Below, in pieces: positions 7,849 through 15,067 of a stretch of 64,000 nt of DNA. The notes beneath the pieces were generated by a model that saw only the letters and a list, made by a program, of their open reading frames with translations, was not told the origin of the DNA and searched no databases. The first letter of the stretch is position 1. The number at the start of each line of letters is the position of its first letter. The position numbers were made by a program, and so were the translations under genes. Source of the stretch: Amycolatopsis antarctica (GTDB lineage: Bacteria > Actinomycetota > Actinomycetes > Mycobacteriales > Pseudonocardiaceae); assembly GCF_002262875.1 (NCBI RefSeq), contig NZ_NKYE01000003.1:186001-250000 (forward strand), read 5' to 3'.

Positions 7849-9101
7849 GCGGCGTCGAGTTCGGTGGTGGCGGCCAGGTCGGGGAGCCAGTGCCGCCACA
7901 CCAGGCGGGCCGCCATGATGCCGTAGCGCAGGGCGTCGGGTCCGTGGTCGGCGGTCTTCACCGGCTTCTCCTCACCCCGCTGCAGGGCGGTTTCGTCCCA
8001 CACGTAGCCGCACATCTCGTCCCACAGGTGCGGGCACGCTTTCTGGTCGATGACCAGCTTCCCCCCGGAGATAAGGGACGCGGTGTTGCGGATGCCGACG
8101 TCGACCCGGTTGTCCGCCGATCGGATGCTCGGCCACCCGTCGGTGCGCATCTGCACCCGCAGCGACGCCGCCGACGGGTCCAGCACCGTGTGGGGCTCGA
8201 CGGGCAGGTTTTCGATGAGCGGCCCGGCCCATGCGGCGAGGCGCTGCGAGATGGTCGCATCGGTGAGCTGCCCTTTCTCCCGGCCGTCGTGACGCCATTC
8301 CGCGACCGCGTGCAGACGGTCGTCGGCGAGCACCAGCAGCACCGCGTGCGTCGGGTTGCTGGTGCCGTAGTCGATGGCGACCCAGCCGCGGTGCCACCGG
8401 TCCCGGGGCGGGGCGGGCGCGCAGTGCACCTGCTCGTCGAGCATGTCGTAGATCGCGCCCTCAGCCGCCACCCACAGGCCAAGGATGAACCGCTTGTACC
8501 AGAGCCCGGTGTACTGGGCCTTGTACTGGCGCTTCTTCTGCTCGGAGATGCCCGGGTTGTCGTCGAGGATGAAGTGGAACGACTTGAAACCGAGGTCGGT
8601 TTTTCCCTCGCGGGCAAGGAAGTTCTTCCGGAACCAGTGCGCCGGGTTGTCGGGGTTGGTGGTGCCGAACAGGCGGGCGCCGTCGATGGAGAGACGACCG
8701 AGAAGCTGGTTCCAGAACTGCTCCTGCAACAGGGTGATCTCGTCGACGTACGCGCCGGCGAGCGTCAAGCCGCGGATCTTCCCCTCGGCCTTGATGTCGT
8801 TGGCGCCGATGACGTGGACCAGCCGGCCGACGATGCGGCATGTCGGGGCGCCCCGGGTGTAGGTGATCGCGGCGGGGTGCATGTCGGCGATGACGTCGAG
8901 GACGTTGCGGGCCAGCGTGTCCCGGGTTTTCCCGACCATCGCCAGTGGGCCGGGCGGGGCGCTCTTCACGTACAGCAGCCACGCGATGATCGACGCCACC
9001 GTTTTTCCCGACCGGATGGACCCTTCCCAGCAGGTGATGGGGGCGGTGGCGTCGAGGATGCTGTCTTGCTGCTTGACGGACAGCATCACCGTGTCGGTCA
9101 C
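7845..9101 (-). CDS. Terminase large subunit (TerL)
   Basis: The 418-residue ATPase-nuclease cuts and pumps phage DNA into the prohead. Walker A is GSIRSGKT at 27-34. Walker B is AGAYVDEITL at 115-124, with Asp120-Glu121. The RNase-H-like nuclease domain begins near WVAIDYGTSNPTHAVLLV (about 245-262) and ends with KTADHGPDALRYGIMAARL, which supplies the late metal-binding Asp. This is the PBSX/SPP1-type TerL family. It overlaps the small subunit gene by four bases upstream. At its 3' end it shares a CTAG with the convergent cassette gene. Confidence 0.95.
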   Translation of the reverse strand: MTDTVMLSVKQQDSILDATAPITCWEGSIRSGKTVASIIAWLLYVKSAPPGPLAMVGKTRDTLARNVLDVIADMHPAAITYTRGAPTCRIVGRLVHVIGANDIKAEGKIRGLTLAGAYVDEITLLQEQFWNQLLGRLSIDGARLFGTTNPDNPAHWFRKNFLAREGKTDLGFKSFHFILDDNPGISEQKKRQYKAQYTGLWYKRFILGLWVAAEGAIYDMLDEQVHCAPAPPRDRWHRGWVAIDYGTSNPTHAVLLVLADDRLHAVAEWRHDGREKGQLTDATISQRLAAWAGPLIENLPVEPHTVLDPSAASLRVQMRTDGWPSIRSADNRVDVGIRNTASLISGGKLVIDQKACPHLWDEMCGYVWDETALQRGEEKPVKTADHGPDALRYGIMAARLVWRHWLPDLAATTELDAA

Positions 9102-9631
9102 TCGGTGGCCTCACCGAGCCGTGACAGGTGCTCGCGGTCCTGCCGTGCGTCGCGCAGCCCGGATTCGAGCTTGTCGAGGAAGCCGCGGGCTTCGCCGGCA
9201 CCGGACAGGTCGGATTGCAGGCGGGCGAGCGCGGTGGCGGTGTTGCCGAGCCCGTTTATGGCTTGGCCGATGTTGCGCCAGTCTTCGGGGCCGTTGTGGA
9301 CGTCTTCGATCTCGGCGCCGGTCATGGTCTTGACGACGACCTGATGCGAGTCGAAACGTTTGGAGAGGATTTCGCGGGCGGCTTCGAGCGCTTCGAGTTC
9401 GAGGGCCTGCCGGTGTTCGGCGAGTTGGGCGGCGCGGGTGGCGGTGGCGGCCTCGGTCTGCGCCCTCTTGTGTTCCCAGGCGTCGGCGCGGCCGTTGCGT
9501 TCGGCGATGCGGTGGATGGTGTCGAGGGACACCCCGAAGTCGGCGTGGAGCTGCCGGTAGGACGGCGGCCCGGCGTCGATGGCGGCGATGATCGCGGCCT
9601 CGACGTCGGGGTCTGTGGGCTGCCAGGGCAT
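9098..9631 (-). CDS. Terminase small subunit-like protein
   Basis: The 177-residue protein precedes TerL with a four-base overlap. Its N-terminus contains a helix-turn-helix (PPSYRQLHADFGVSLDTIHR, about 22-41), followed by a charged coiled region rich in Ala and Glu and a C-terminal helix (RGFLDKLESGLRDARQDREH). Small terminases bind the packaging start site through such a domain and oligomerise through coiled coils. Position and layout support this; the sequence itself is divergent. Confidence 0.78.
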   Translation of the reverse strand: MPWQPTDPDVEAAIIAAIDAGPPSYRQLHADFGVSLDTIHRIAERNGRADAWEHKRAQTEAATATRAAQLAEHRQALELEALEAAREILSKRFDSHQVVVKTMTGAEIEDVHNGPEDWRNIGQAINGLGNTATALARLQSDLSGAGEARGFLDKLESGLRDARQDREHLSRLGEATE

Positions 9632-9696
9632 GGGGTGATCTTGCGGCGGGGGTGTTACTCGCCGCGTTGTTCGGCGGCGCGGGCTTCGGCGACGGG

Positions 9697-9724
9697 ACTT
9701 TTTGACGGCGCCGGCAAAAAGTCT
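9697..9724. promoter_or_regulatory. 28-bp near-perfect palindrome upstream of the terminase genes
   Basis: GACTTTTTG (9697-9705) and CAAAAAGTC (9716-9724) are perfect complements. The 10-base core ACGGCGCCGG is itself palindromic apart from its outer pair. In total 26 of 28 bases pair. The T-run lies 5' and the A-run 3' of the GC core on both strands, the reverse of an intrinsic terminator. It lies 66 bases upstream of the small terminase start. Packaging start site or protein operator are both possible. Confidence 0.6.
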
Positions 9725-9748
9725 GCGGTCGGTGACGCTACTGATTGG

Positions 9749-9985
9749 CTACCCGTGGGTGCGGCGTTCGCGGTCGTCGGCGCGGCGCGGCCGGTGAAGG
9801 GGGTGGTCGGCGGGGTAGCCATTGGCGTCGGGCAGCATCGGAATGGGCAATCGCCATGCGGGGTTGTAGGTCCGCTCGATCGTCCAGTCGCCGAGTTCAG
9901 CATGGAGCACGGACTCTGCTTGCTCACGCAGCGGGAACATTCGCAGCTCGCCGGTGTCCTTGTGGATGGCCCGGTATCCGTACAT
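9749..9985 (-). CDS. Hypothetical small phage protein
   Basis: The 78-residue protein begins MYGYRAIHKDTGELRMFPLR and ends in a basic region. A compact N-terminal alpha/beta segment (residues 1-45, including VLHAELGDWTIERTYNPAWR) suggests a folded domain. It is the first gene after the late promoter at 10050-10078 and is followed by the terminase pair. No family is recognised. Confidence 0.6.
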   Translation of the reverse strand: MYGYRAIHKDTGELRMFPLREQAESVLHAELGDWTIERTYNPAWRLPIPMLPDANGYPADHPLHRPRRADDRERRTHG

Positions 9986-10049
9986 GCCTGCCCCTGGTGG
10001 TGGTTGGGGCCGGTGCGTAGAGCTTCCCCCTCCACGACCGGCACCCGAC

Positions 10050-10078
10050 ACGGTAGAACACGTGTTCGACTGTGGCAA
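10050..10078 (-). promoter_or_regulatory. Candidate late promoter with palindromic operator in the spacer
   Basis: On the minus strand TTGCCA (10078-10073) and TACCGT (10055-10050) are separated by exactly 17 bases. The spacer contains the perfect 12-bp palindrome GAACACGTGTTC (10056-10067). The promoter points at the gene at 9749-9985 and the terminase and head genes beyond. The palindrome is an obvious candidate for a regulator binding site. Confidence 0.6.
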
Positions 10079-10089
10079 GATGGCGCAGT

Positions 10090-10269
10090 CTACGGAAGTC
10101 GGAGAATGGAGATGCGCGCCGCCGGCTCGGTCATCGTCCACTCGCCGGTAGTCGCGACCGTGAACATGGCGGGGACCTCCAGTCGGGCATGGGAGAGATC
10201 CACGGCCTCGATCTGCCCTTCGTGCTCCGTCCCGTCGTGCATGGTTGCCCTGTACTCGAACATCGGCAT
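10090..10269 (-). CDS. Hypothetical small phage protein (59 aa)
   Basis: The frame starts at ATG 10269, five bases after AGGAG, and reads MPMFEYRATMHDGTEHEGQI, then a beta-rich continuation, ending with TAG at 10090. The composition (balanced acidic and hydrophobic residues) is that of a real protein, unlike the arginine/proline-rich alternative frame. A second frame begins at ATG 10370 (MTITIRPLGEYEPPARNEP), runs over this start and then turns low-complexity. Either two genes overlap or a frameshift joins them. Confidence 0.55.
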   Translation of the reverse strand: MPMFEYRATMHDGTEHEGQIEAVDLSHARLEVPAMFTVATTGEWTMTEPAARISILRLP

Positions 10270-10471
10270 GGTCGCTCCTCTGGTGGTGGTTCCTGGTAGT
10301 CGCCGTCGTCGGCGGGCTCGTTACGTGCGGGCGGCTCGTACTCGCCGAGCGGCCGAATCGTGATCGTCATGCCGGAGAGAGCGTCAACGGACCGCGTTCC
10401 GGCGCGGCTACGCCCGATCGTGTAGCGGACGCGGCGGTAACGCCTGGACGTCGGGATGCGAGATCCCGGGC

Positions 10472-10753
10472 ATGACTGAGTTCAAGCCAGGGATCATCTA
10501 TTACGTCAACGGTGAGCAAGTGGGGGGAGACGAGTTCCCAGGTGGCCTTTATCCTCAGATCGGCGCCGGGATCGTATGGGACGACGGGAAGCGCTACCGG
10601 GTCGAGGACACCTGGTTCGTTCACGAGAAGCACGGTGCGATGGCGCGTGGGGCGCTCCACGTCTTCCTCTTGCCGGTCAACAACTCTGACGATCGTCCGG
10701 GGAAAATGCACCCCCGGTACTTCGGGTATAAAAGCGCCGGCCGCGTCTGGTAA
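10472..10753 (+). CDS. Hypothetical plus-strand phage protein
   Basis: The 93-residue protein MTEFKPGIIYYVNGEQVGGD... is rich in aromatic and Gly residues and looks beta-rich (IGAGIVWDDGKRYRVEDTWF). It is a single plus-strand gene inside leftward genes, convergent with the WhiB gene at 10800. Its lower GC and the use of codons such as ATA and TAT differ from its neighbours. That points to separate acquisition and perhaps expression in the lysogen. No family is recognised. Confidence 0.6.
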   Translation: MTEFKPGIIYYVNGEQVGGDEFPGGLYPQIGAGIVWDDGKRYRVEDTWFVHEKHGAMARGALHVFLLPVNNSDDRPGKMHPRYFGYKSAGRVW

Positions 10754-10799
10754 CTCACGGCTCCAGTTCTCTGTTCGGCGCTGATTCCCTCGATCGTGC

Positions 10800-11402
10800 C
10801 TATGCGGCAAGTTCGAGCGTGGGCGGTCCGAGGGGCCGGGTCCATTTCGGCGCCGGTAGGCCGGGCAGGGGGAGGAGGAGCTGTCCGGGGCATTGGCGGC
10901 GGCGCATGTAGGTGACGGGGCCGGCGACGGCGAGGGGCGACAGCCAGATGTCGCGTTGTTGCCGTGCGCGGCGGACGCGGGCGCGCCGGTCGAATTCGTA
11001 GACGGCGTGGGCCTGCTTGCAGTCCTGGCAGTCGCATCCGTGCTTGGCGTACCGGCTGTTGGTGCCGTGGTCGGGGAGGACGGACGGCGGCGGGTAGTCG
11101 TAAGCGGCGGCGACCCCTTTCCGGTCGCGGCGGTCGAGGCCACCGTGGATGCCCCACGGCTCCCCGCGTTCGAGGGCCGAGGTGGCGCAGTCGAGGCGCA
11201 GTGGGCATGCGGCGCAGATGAGCCTCGCAGCACGGTGTTCGGGGGTGCCCGGTCGCGCCTCGATCCACGCATTCCAGACGACCCGATCCCCGTCCTTGTC
11301 CACGGTCCTGCGCATGGACAGTTCCGGGAACTCGGCACACAGCGCGCGGTCGTGCCATTCGGGGAAACTGCGGGGGAGGCGCGGCACATCGGCGGCGGTC
11401 AC
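10800..11402 (-). CDS. WhiB-family iron-sulfur regulator fused to a C-terminal Cys/His module
   Basis: The 200-residue protein has a WhiB core with Cys22, Cys63, Cys66 and Cys72 (LICAACPLRLDC) that would hold a [4Fe-4S] cluster, followed by GIHGG at 84-88 in place of the usual G-[VI]-W-G-G turn. Residues 112-140 form a second module, HGTNSRYAKHGCDCQDCKQA, followed by a basic arginine stretch. That motif (HGT-x-xRY...CxCxxC) is seen as a stand-alone small domain in actinobacterial and phage proteins. WhiB proteins bind sigma factor and DNA; phage WhiBs alter host development or block host WhiB action. It overlaps the upstream gene by four bases. Confidence 0.88.
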   Translation of the reverse strand: MTAADVPRLPRSFPEWHDRALCAEFPELSMRRTVDKDGDRVVWNAWIEARPGTPEHRAARLICAACPLRLDCATSALERGEPWGIHGGLDRRDRKGVAAAYDYPPPSVLPDHGTNSRYAKHGCDCQDCKQAHAVYEFDRRARVRRARQQRDIWLSPLAVAGPVTYMRRRQCPGQLLLPLPGLPAPKWTRPLGPPTLELAA

Positions 11403-11647
11403 GATGCGACCTTCTTCGCCTCGATGGCCTGCCGGACCTCGTTGACGTCGTTGACGTTGGGGCGGCGCATGTATGCCAACCCCTCATCGAATCCACTGCG
11501 GTGACCGTCGTTGTAGCCCGTGGCGTAGATCCGCTCTGCGAGGCGCCGCAACGTGTACAACTCGGACCCGGACACTTCCGGGGGGATGGAGTCGTCGAGT
11601 ACGCACGCAAGTTCCGCGGGCAGGTAGGTCGGCTTGGGAGAGTCCAT
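11399..11647 (-). CDS. Hypothetical small phage protein
   Basis: The 82-residue protein starts MDSPKPTYLPAELACVLDDS at ATG 11647, after GGAGG. It has a helical middle (LYTLRRLAERIYATGYNDGH) and a basic tail. The start overlaps the stop of the RusA gene. It is part of the coupled chain of small early genes; no family is recognised. Confidence 0.65.
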   Translation of the reverse strand: MDSPKPTYLPAELACVLDDSIPPEVSGSELYTLRRLAERIYATGYNDGHRSGFDEGLAYMRRPNVNDVNEVRQAIEAKKVAS

Positions 11648-12054
11648 CAGCTCTGTACCTCCACGGTGAGCCACAGTCGCCGCACGCCGGGTCCTCTGTG
11701 GATTTCGGGCATCCGCTTGGTCATGTGCTCGGGGGTGTCGTCGGGGACGAGTTCGAGGCCGATCCAGTCGCGGCGCGGTCCTCGGGCGAGCGCGTCGCAG
11801 GCGGCCTTCAACGTGGGGACGAGGTTGTCGGCGTCGCGCCGGCGGTTGTCGCCGGGCCGGTAGTGGAGGGTGACGGTGAGGTGGTGGCCGGAGGGGATGC
11901 GGGCCGTCTTCGCGGCGTTCGTGACTCCGAGGCGCACCAGGTTCGTGAGCGCGGACCGGGCACGCCAGTGCAGACGTTGGTTCGAGGTGAGCGGCGGCGC
12001 GTTCTTCACCATCGGCACGTCCAGTTCGAACGTGAGCGTGTCCACTGTGGTCAC
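11647..12054 (-). CDS. RusA-type Holliday junction resolvase
   Basis: The 135-residue product begins at GTG 12054, after GGAGGA. It has the conserved N-terminal NQRLHWRARS. The catalytic acidic pattern RRRDADNLVPTLKAACDAL places Asp residues and a Lys as in RusA. A late LELVPDDTPEHM segment supplies a further acidic pair. RusA enzymes cut four-way DNA junctions; phages use them to resolve recombination or replication intermediates before packaging. Size fits the family (about 120-140 residues). It pairs functionally with the RecT/exonuclease module at 22-24 kb. Confidence 0.85.
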   Translation of the reverse strand: MTTVDTLTFELDVPMVKNAPPLTSNQRLHWRARSALTNLVRLGVTNAAKTARIPSGHHLTVTLHYRPGDNRRRDADNLVPTLKAACDALARGPRRDWIGLELVPDDTPEHMTKRMPEIHRGPGVRRLWLTVEVQS

Positions 12055-12164
12055 CGGTTCCTCCGATCGTTGTCGAGGGTGCGTTGCCTGGTGGATTTCC
12101 CGCTGTCCCGGTAGGCCCGGTAGCAGGAGGTGACGTACGCCCACAACCACCAACGGCGGGTCAC
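12051..12164 (-). CDS. Very small basic phage protein (37 aa)
   Basis: Reading begins at GTG 12164, within the stop of the DUF4326 gene (GTGA), and ends with a TGA that overlaps the RusA start (GTGA). The peptide TRRWWLWAYVTSCYRAYRDS is aromatic and basic. Exact four-base overlaps at both ends and a GGGAG site suggest it is translated. It could be a small membrane-active or nucleic-acid-binding peptide. Confidence 0.5.
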   Translation of the reverse strand: MTRRWWLWAYVTSCYRAYRDSGKSTRQRTLDNDRRNR

Positions 12165-12523
12165 GACTGGTCTCCCTCGTTGGCGATGCGCAGCAGGACG
12201 TCTGCGTGGCAGGGCTGATCGAGCGGGCACCAGCAGCAAAGGTCCCGGCCGCGTAGGTCGCCACGGTCAAGCGCGGCCTTCAGCTTGACGTGGGCGACGA
12301 TCAGTCCCCGGTCGCACACCCACGGGTCCAGCGTGTCCTGTCCGATCCAGTTCCGGAACGCGGCAACAACTTCCTGCGGGGTGGTTCCGCACCGGATCGT
12401 CGGCCAGCAGTAGTCGACCCCTGCACGGAACGGGTTGCCGTAGACGCTGGGCCGCCCGACATACACAGCTCCCTCGGGCATCCGCCACCCGGCGGTGCGT
12501 TTCCGCTGAATCCTCTGTGGCAT
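12161..12523 (-). CDS. DUF4326 family protein
   Basis: The 120-residue protein starts at ATG 12523, in a TGATG overlap. It carries the hallmark RMPEGAVYVGRPSVYGNPF near the N-terminus and RDLCCWCPLDQPCHADVLLR at the C-terminus. The GNPF strand and the CWC...CHAD metal-like cluster define DUF4326, a small domain widespread in phages and of unproven function. It lies between RusA and other early genes, so a role in nucleotide or nucleic acid metabolism is plausible but inferred. Confidence 0.85.
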   Translation of the reverse strand: MPQRIQRKRTAGWRMPEGAVYVGRPSVYGNPFRAGVDYCWPTIRCGTTPQEVVAAFRNWIGQDTLDPWVCDRGLIVAHVKLKAALDRGDLRGRDLCCWCPLDQPCHADVLLRIANEGDQS

Positions 12524-12840
12524 CACGCCTCCTCGGTGAGAGCACGGATGGCGGCACGGGCTTCGTCGTACCACTCGTGCACGTCGGTGAAACTCGTGGT
12601 CGTGCCGGTCTCGAATGTGTCGTGGATCGCGACGGCAACGCGGTGGATCGCCACCGGGTCGGCTGGATTCGTTGGGGGACGCCACCCGGCGGCGAGGATG
12701 CGCTCGGCGATGTGCCCGCCGTCCAGGTGGCAGTCGATGGCGAGCCGGATGAACGCGGCCAACTCGTCGCGGTCGAAAGGGTTCTCGCAGAAGATCGCTT
12801 TTGCAGCCGCGTCGGTGAGCCGCTTCGACAACTCGCTCAT
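12523..12840 (-). CDS. Hypothetical phage protein
   Basis: The 105-residue protein MSELSKRLTDAAAKAIFCEN is helical and has the repeat-like segments AERILAAGWRPP and VAVAIHDTFETG. The phrase GWRPPTNPADP resembles small actinophage proteins that follow an 'iaerIlaaGwrpp' pattern, of unknown function. It is coupled to its neighbours by four-base overlaps. Confidence 0.65.
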   Translation of the reverse strand: MSELSKRLTDAAAKAIFCENPFDRDELAAFIRLAIDCHLDGGHIAERILAAGWRPPTNPADPVAIHRVAVAIHDTFETGTTTSFTDVHEWYDEARAAIRALTEEA

Positions 12841-13202
12841 CGCTTCTCCTCGGGTAGAAGTGCCGCCAGTCCCAGCGCAGCCATCAAATCCGCCATACGC
12901 AACGTCTTCCGTCGCACATTCACCAGCGCATGCACCCGCTCCGACTGGCGGGCCAGCTCGCGGGTGTGCTCGTCGATGCTGGCCATGCGCGCCGCGTGCC
13001 GCTGCTCTGTGGACGTGATAGCCGCAGCCAGCATCGCCCGAATGTCGGCCACCTGGGCATCCACAGCGGCGCTCGTCATGAGCACGCCGTCCGAGATCAA
13101 CTGATCGATCCACTGGTCCCGGCCCCACCTGTCCGTGTAGGCGCGACGCTCGTAGCTGGCAAGCTGGCTCTCCGATATGAGGTCCGTCCAGGTCTCACCC
13201 AT
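12837..13202 (-). CDS. Hypothetical phage protein with coiled coil
   Basis: The 121-residue product starts MGETWTDLISESQLASYERR. A long central helix (about 45-95, QVADIRAMLAAAITSTEQRH and on) with heptad-like spacing suggests a coiled coil. A short hydrophobic stretch near the C-terminus (LMAALGLAALL) could be membrane-associated. Function is unknown. Confidence 0.62.
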   Translation of the reverse strand: MGETWTDLISESQLASYERRAYTDRWGRDQWIDQLISDGVLMTSAAVDAQVADIRAMLAAAITSTEQRHAARMASIDEHTRELARQSERVHALVNVRRKTLRMADLMAALGLAALLPEEKR

Positions 13203-13335
13203 CGATGCACACCCCGTCCTCCCACACAGTCACCCCGGTAGCAGGGGACCCACCACAGGTCTTTTCCGTGTACACCTGCACGAGCGTTTGGGGGTCGTGC
13301 TTTTCGAGGATGGTGATCAGCTCTTGCACGGTCAT
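13195..13335 (-). CDS. Hypothetical 46-aa phage protein
   Basis: The protein MTVQELITILEKHDPQTLVQ starts at ATG 13335, six bases after AAGGAG. It ends with a beta-hairpin-like GVTVWEDGVCID. The N-terminal pattern ('vkeLi..L...dp.t.V.v') is a recurring small phage domain of unknown function. It begins 17 bases after the methyltransferase stop. Confidence 0.6.
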   Translation of the reverse strand: MTVQELITILEKHDPQTLVQVYTEKTCGGSPATGVTVWEDGVCIDG

Positions 13336-13352
13336 CGGTTCTCCTTGTGTGG

Positions 13353-14897
13353 TCATGCCGCGGCTTCCGTGGCTTCGAGGGATGCGATGACGGAACGGAT
13401 CAGCCACTCGGCGGCCGGCGGAGTGACGCCGTTGCCGAGCTGCATCACCTGCTCCCGCTTGCTGCCGGTCACGATGTAGTCGGGCCGGAACGCCATCGCT
13501 GCCTGGATCTCGGGGACGGACAGCATCCGGAAGGTGCAGTCGTCGACCTTCGGGGGTGCTGTCTGCCAGCCGACGAGGGACTGGTGGCCGGCGGTGGTGA
13601 GGGTGCGGGCCGGTTCGGTGACCGGGGTGCACATCTGCCCGGGGTTGCTGCGTGCGGTGTTCTGGCGGACGAGCATGTGGTGGTTCCCCGACGCGCACAC
13701 CGTGGCGAGCGGGTCGGTGACCGGGCGGTGATCGGAGCCGCCGCCACGGAGCTCGGCGATGAACGCGACCCCGGCGGTATCAACGGTGCCCATCGTCGGC
13801 AGCGCGTCACGGGCGGGCCGGGCGCGGCCGGTGCCGTAGTAGGGGACGACGAGCGCAGTTTCGTGCCGGGCCGTCTGCGTCCTCATTGGACGGTGAGCGG
13901 GTGCGGCGTACTTGCCGTCGCGGCCCTCCACTGGAATGAGTAGCGCGTCGGTTTCCCGCGTCATCCGGGTACGCATCGGCTCCGACACCGGCGAGGTCGT
14001 GTCGTTCCAGGTGCCGCCCGACGGGACCAGTTGTGGGGTGGCGTAGCGGGCGAGCCCGGCCTTGATGCGGGCCATCGTCGCCGGCCGCAGCGGTGTCGCC
14101 CTGTCCCCGATGCGCTGGCCGGGCAGTGACCAGTTGATTGCCGACGCCGCGGGCAGTGCGTACGGTTCGACTTCGGCGTGGCAGCGGGCGGTCGGGCACC
14201 GGTACACGTACTGCGCCCGGTAGCGGCCCCACCGTGCGAGCGGCCACGCTGGGGTGCGCTGCTTGAACACCTGCACCGCCTGCACTTCGCGGTCACAGCC
14301 GTGGCAGTGGGCGAGCGGCCGAATGTCGAGGTTGGGCGGCGGGTTGCCTTTGCGCCAGAACACGACGTACATGCGGTCGCGGGACTGGGGTGCACGGGGC
14401 GCTGCGATCGCCGGGGCGTGCATCGAGTTGAGAAACACGATGTGGTGCTCGTAGCCGAGACACTTCATCGCCATGAGCCAGGCGGGGAACATGTCCCAGC
14501 AGGCGGCGTCCACCACGTTCTCCGTGATGATCGCGTCGTAGCGGTGTACCTCGGCGAACCGGGGCACGTCCCACATCGTCGCCCGGGACCGTTCCGCCAC
14601 GTCGTCGGCGACCATCTCCCCGAACAAGTCCGGCTGGCTCTTGCGTTTCCGGCCCTTAGCGATGGAGTGGTTGGTGCATTCCGGTGACGCCCACAGTATG
14701 TTGGTGCGCCGGTAGCGGCGGGGTTCGACCTGGGAGATGTCGGCGACGTCGTGTTCGGTGTCGGGGAAGTTCAGCGAGTGCGTCTCGATCGCCCGTGGGG
14801 AGTGGTTCGCGGCCATGACGAGCTCGACGCCGGGGATCGCGGTGGCGCCGAGCCCGGAGCCGCCGGCGCCGCAGAAAAGATCGGTCACGGTGATCAC
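13353..14897 (-). CDS. C5-cytosine DNA methyltransferase
   Basis: The 514-residue enzyme transfers a methyl group from S-adenosylmethionine to cytosine C5. Motif I is DLFCGAGGSGLG (6-17). The catalytic loop is ASPECTNHS (70-78), with the nucleophile at Cys74. Motif VI is ENV (126-128), motif VIII is QSRDRMYVVF (about 173-182), and motif X is LGNGVTPPAAEWL near the C-terminus. A Cys cluster (CHGCDRE, CPTARC) lies in the target-recognition region. The catalytic loop has Glu instead of the usual second Pro before Cys. No restriction partner is nearby, so it probably protects phage DNA or alters host methylation. Confidence 0.9.
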   Translation of the reverse strand: MITVTDLFCGAGGSGLGATAIPGVELVMAANHSPRAIETHSLNFPDTEHDVADISQVEPRRYRRTNILWASPECTNHSIAKGRKRKSQPDLFGEMVADDVAERSRATMWDVPRFAEVHRYDAIITENVVDAACWDMFPAWLMAMKCLGYEHHIVFLNSMHAPAIAAPRAPQSRDRMYVVFWRKGNPPPNLDIRPLAHCHGCDREVQAVQVFKQRTPAWPLARWGRYRAQYVYRCPTARCHAEVEPYALPAASAINWSLPGQRIGDRATPLRPATMARIKAGLARYATPQLVPSGGTWNDTTSPVSEPMRTRMTRETDALLIPVEGRDGKYAAPAHRPMRTQTARHETALVVPYYGTGRARPARDALPTMGTVDTAGVAFIAELRGGGSDHRPVTDPLATVCASGNHHMLVRQNTARSNPGQMCTPVTEPARTLTTAGHQSLVGWQTAPPKVDDCTFRMLSVPEIQAAMAFRPDYIVTGSKREQVMQLGNGVTPPAAEWLIRSVIASLEATEAAA

Positions 14898-15067
14898 TGC
14901 GCACCGTCCGTTTCGTTGGCGCGTCGGATGATTTCGACGTCGGTGCCCGGGCCGAGGTCTACCTTTTCACTTGACCAGACGACGTAGGTACGGGTGCCGT
15001 CCGGCCATGTCACCCGCACGTCGTCCCCGGCTGCGGGGGTGTCCTGTGTGGACTGTTCGTCGCTCAT
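14894..15067 (-). CDS. Hypothetical 57-aa phage protein
   Basis: The protein starts MSDEQSTQDTPAAGDDVRVT with a flexible acidic N-terminus, then a small beta-rich core (VTWPDGTRTYVVWSSEKVDL). Its stop overlaps the GTG of the methyltransferase, so it is coupled to that gene. Function is unknown. Confidence 0.6.
   Translation of the reverse strand: MSDEQSTQDTPAAGDDVRVTWPDGTRTYVVWSSEKVDLGPGTDVEIIRRANETDGAQ

Noticed and set aside
9697-9724. Bidirectional intrinsic terminator
   Set aside because: The T-run is on the 5' side and the A-run on the 3' side of the stem on both strands, the opposite of what termination needs.
9128-10363. A 411-residue plus-strand frame
   Set aside because: It lies opposite the small terminase, the late promoter and small phage genes, and has Gly/Val/Arg-rich shadow composition.
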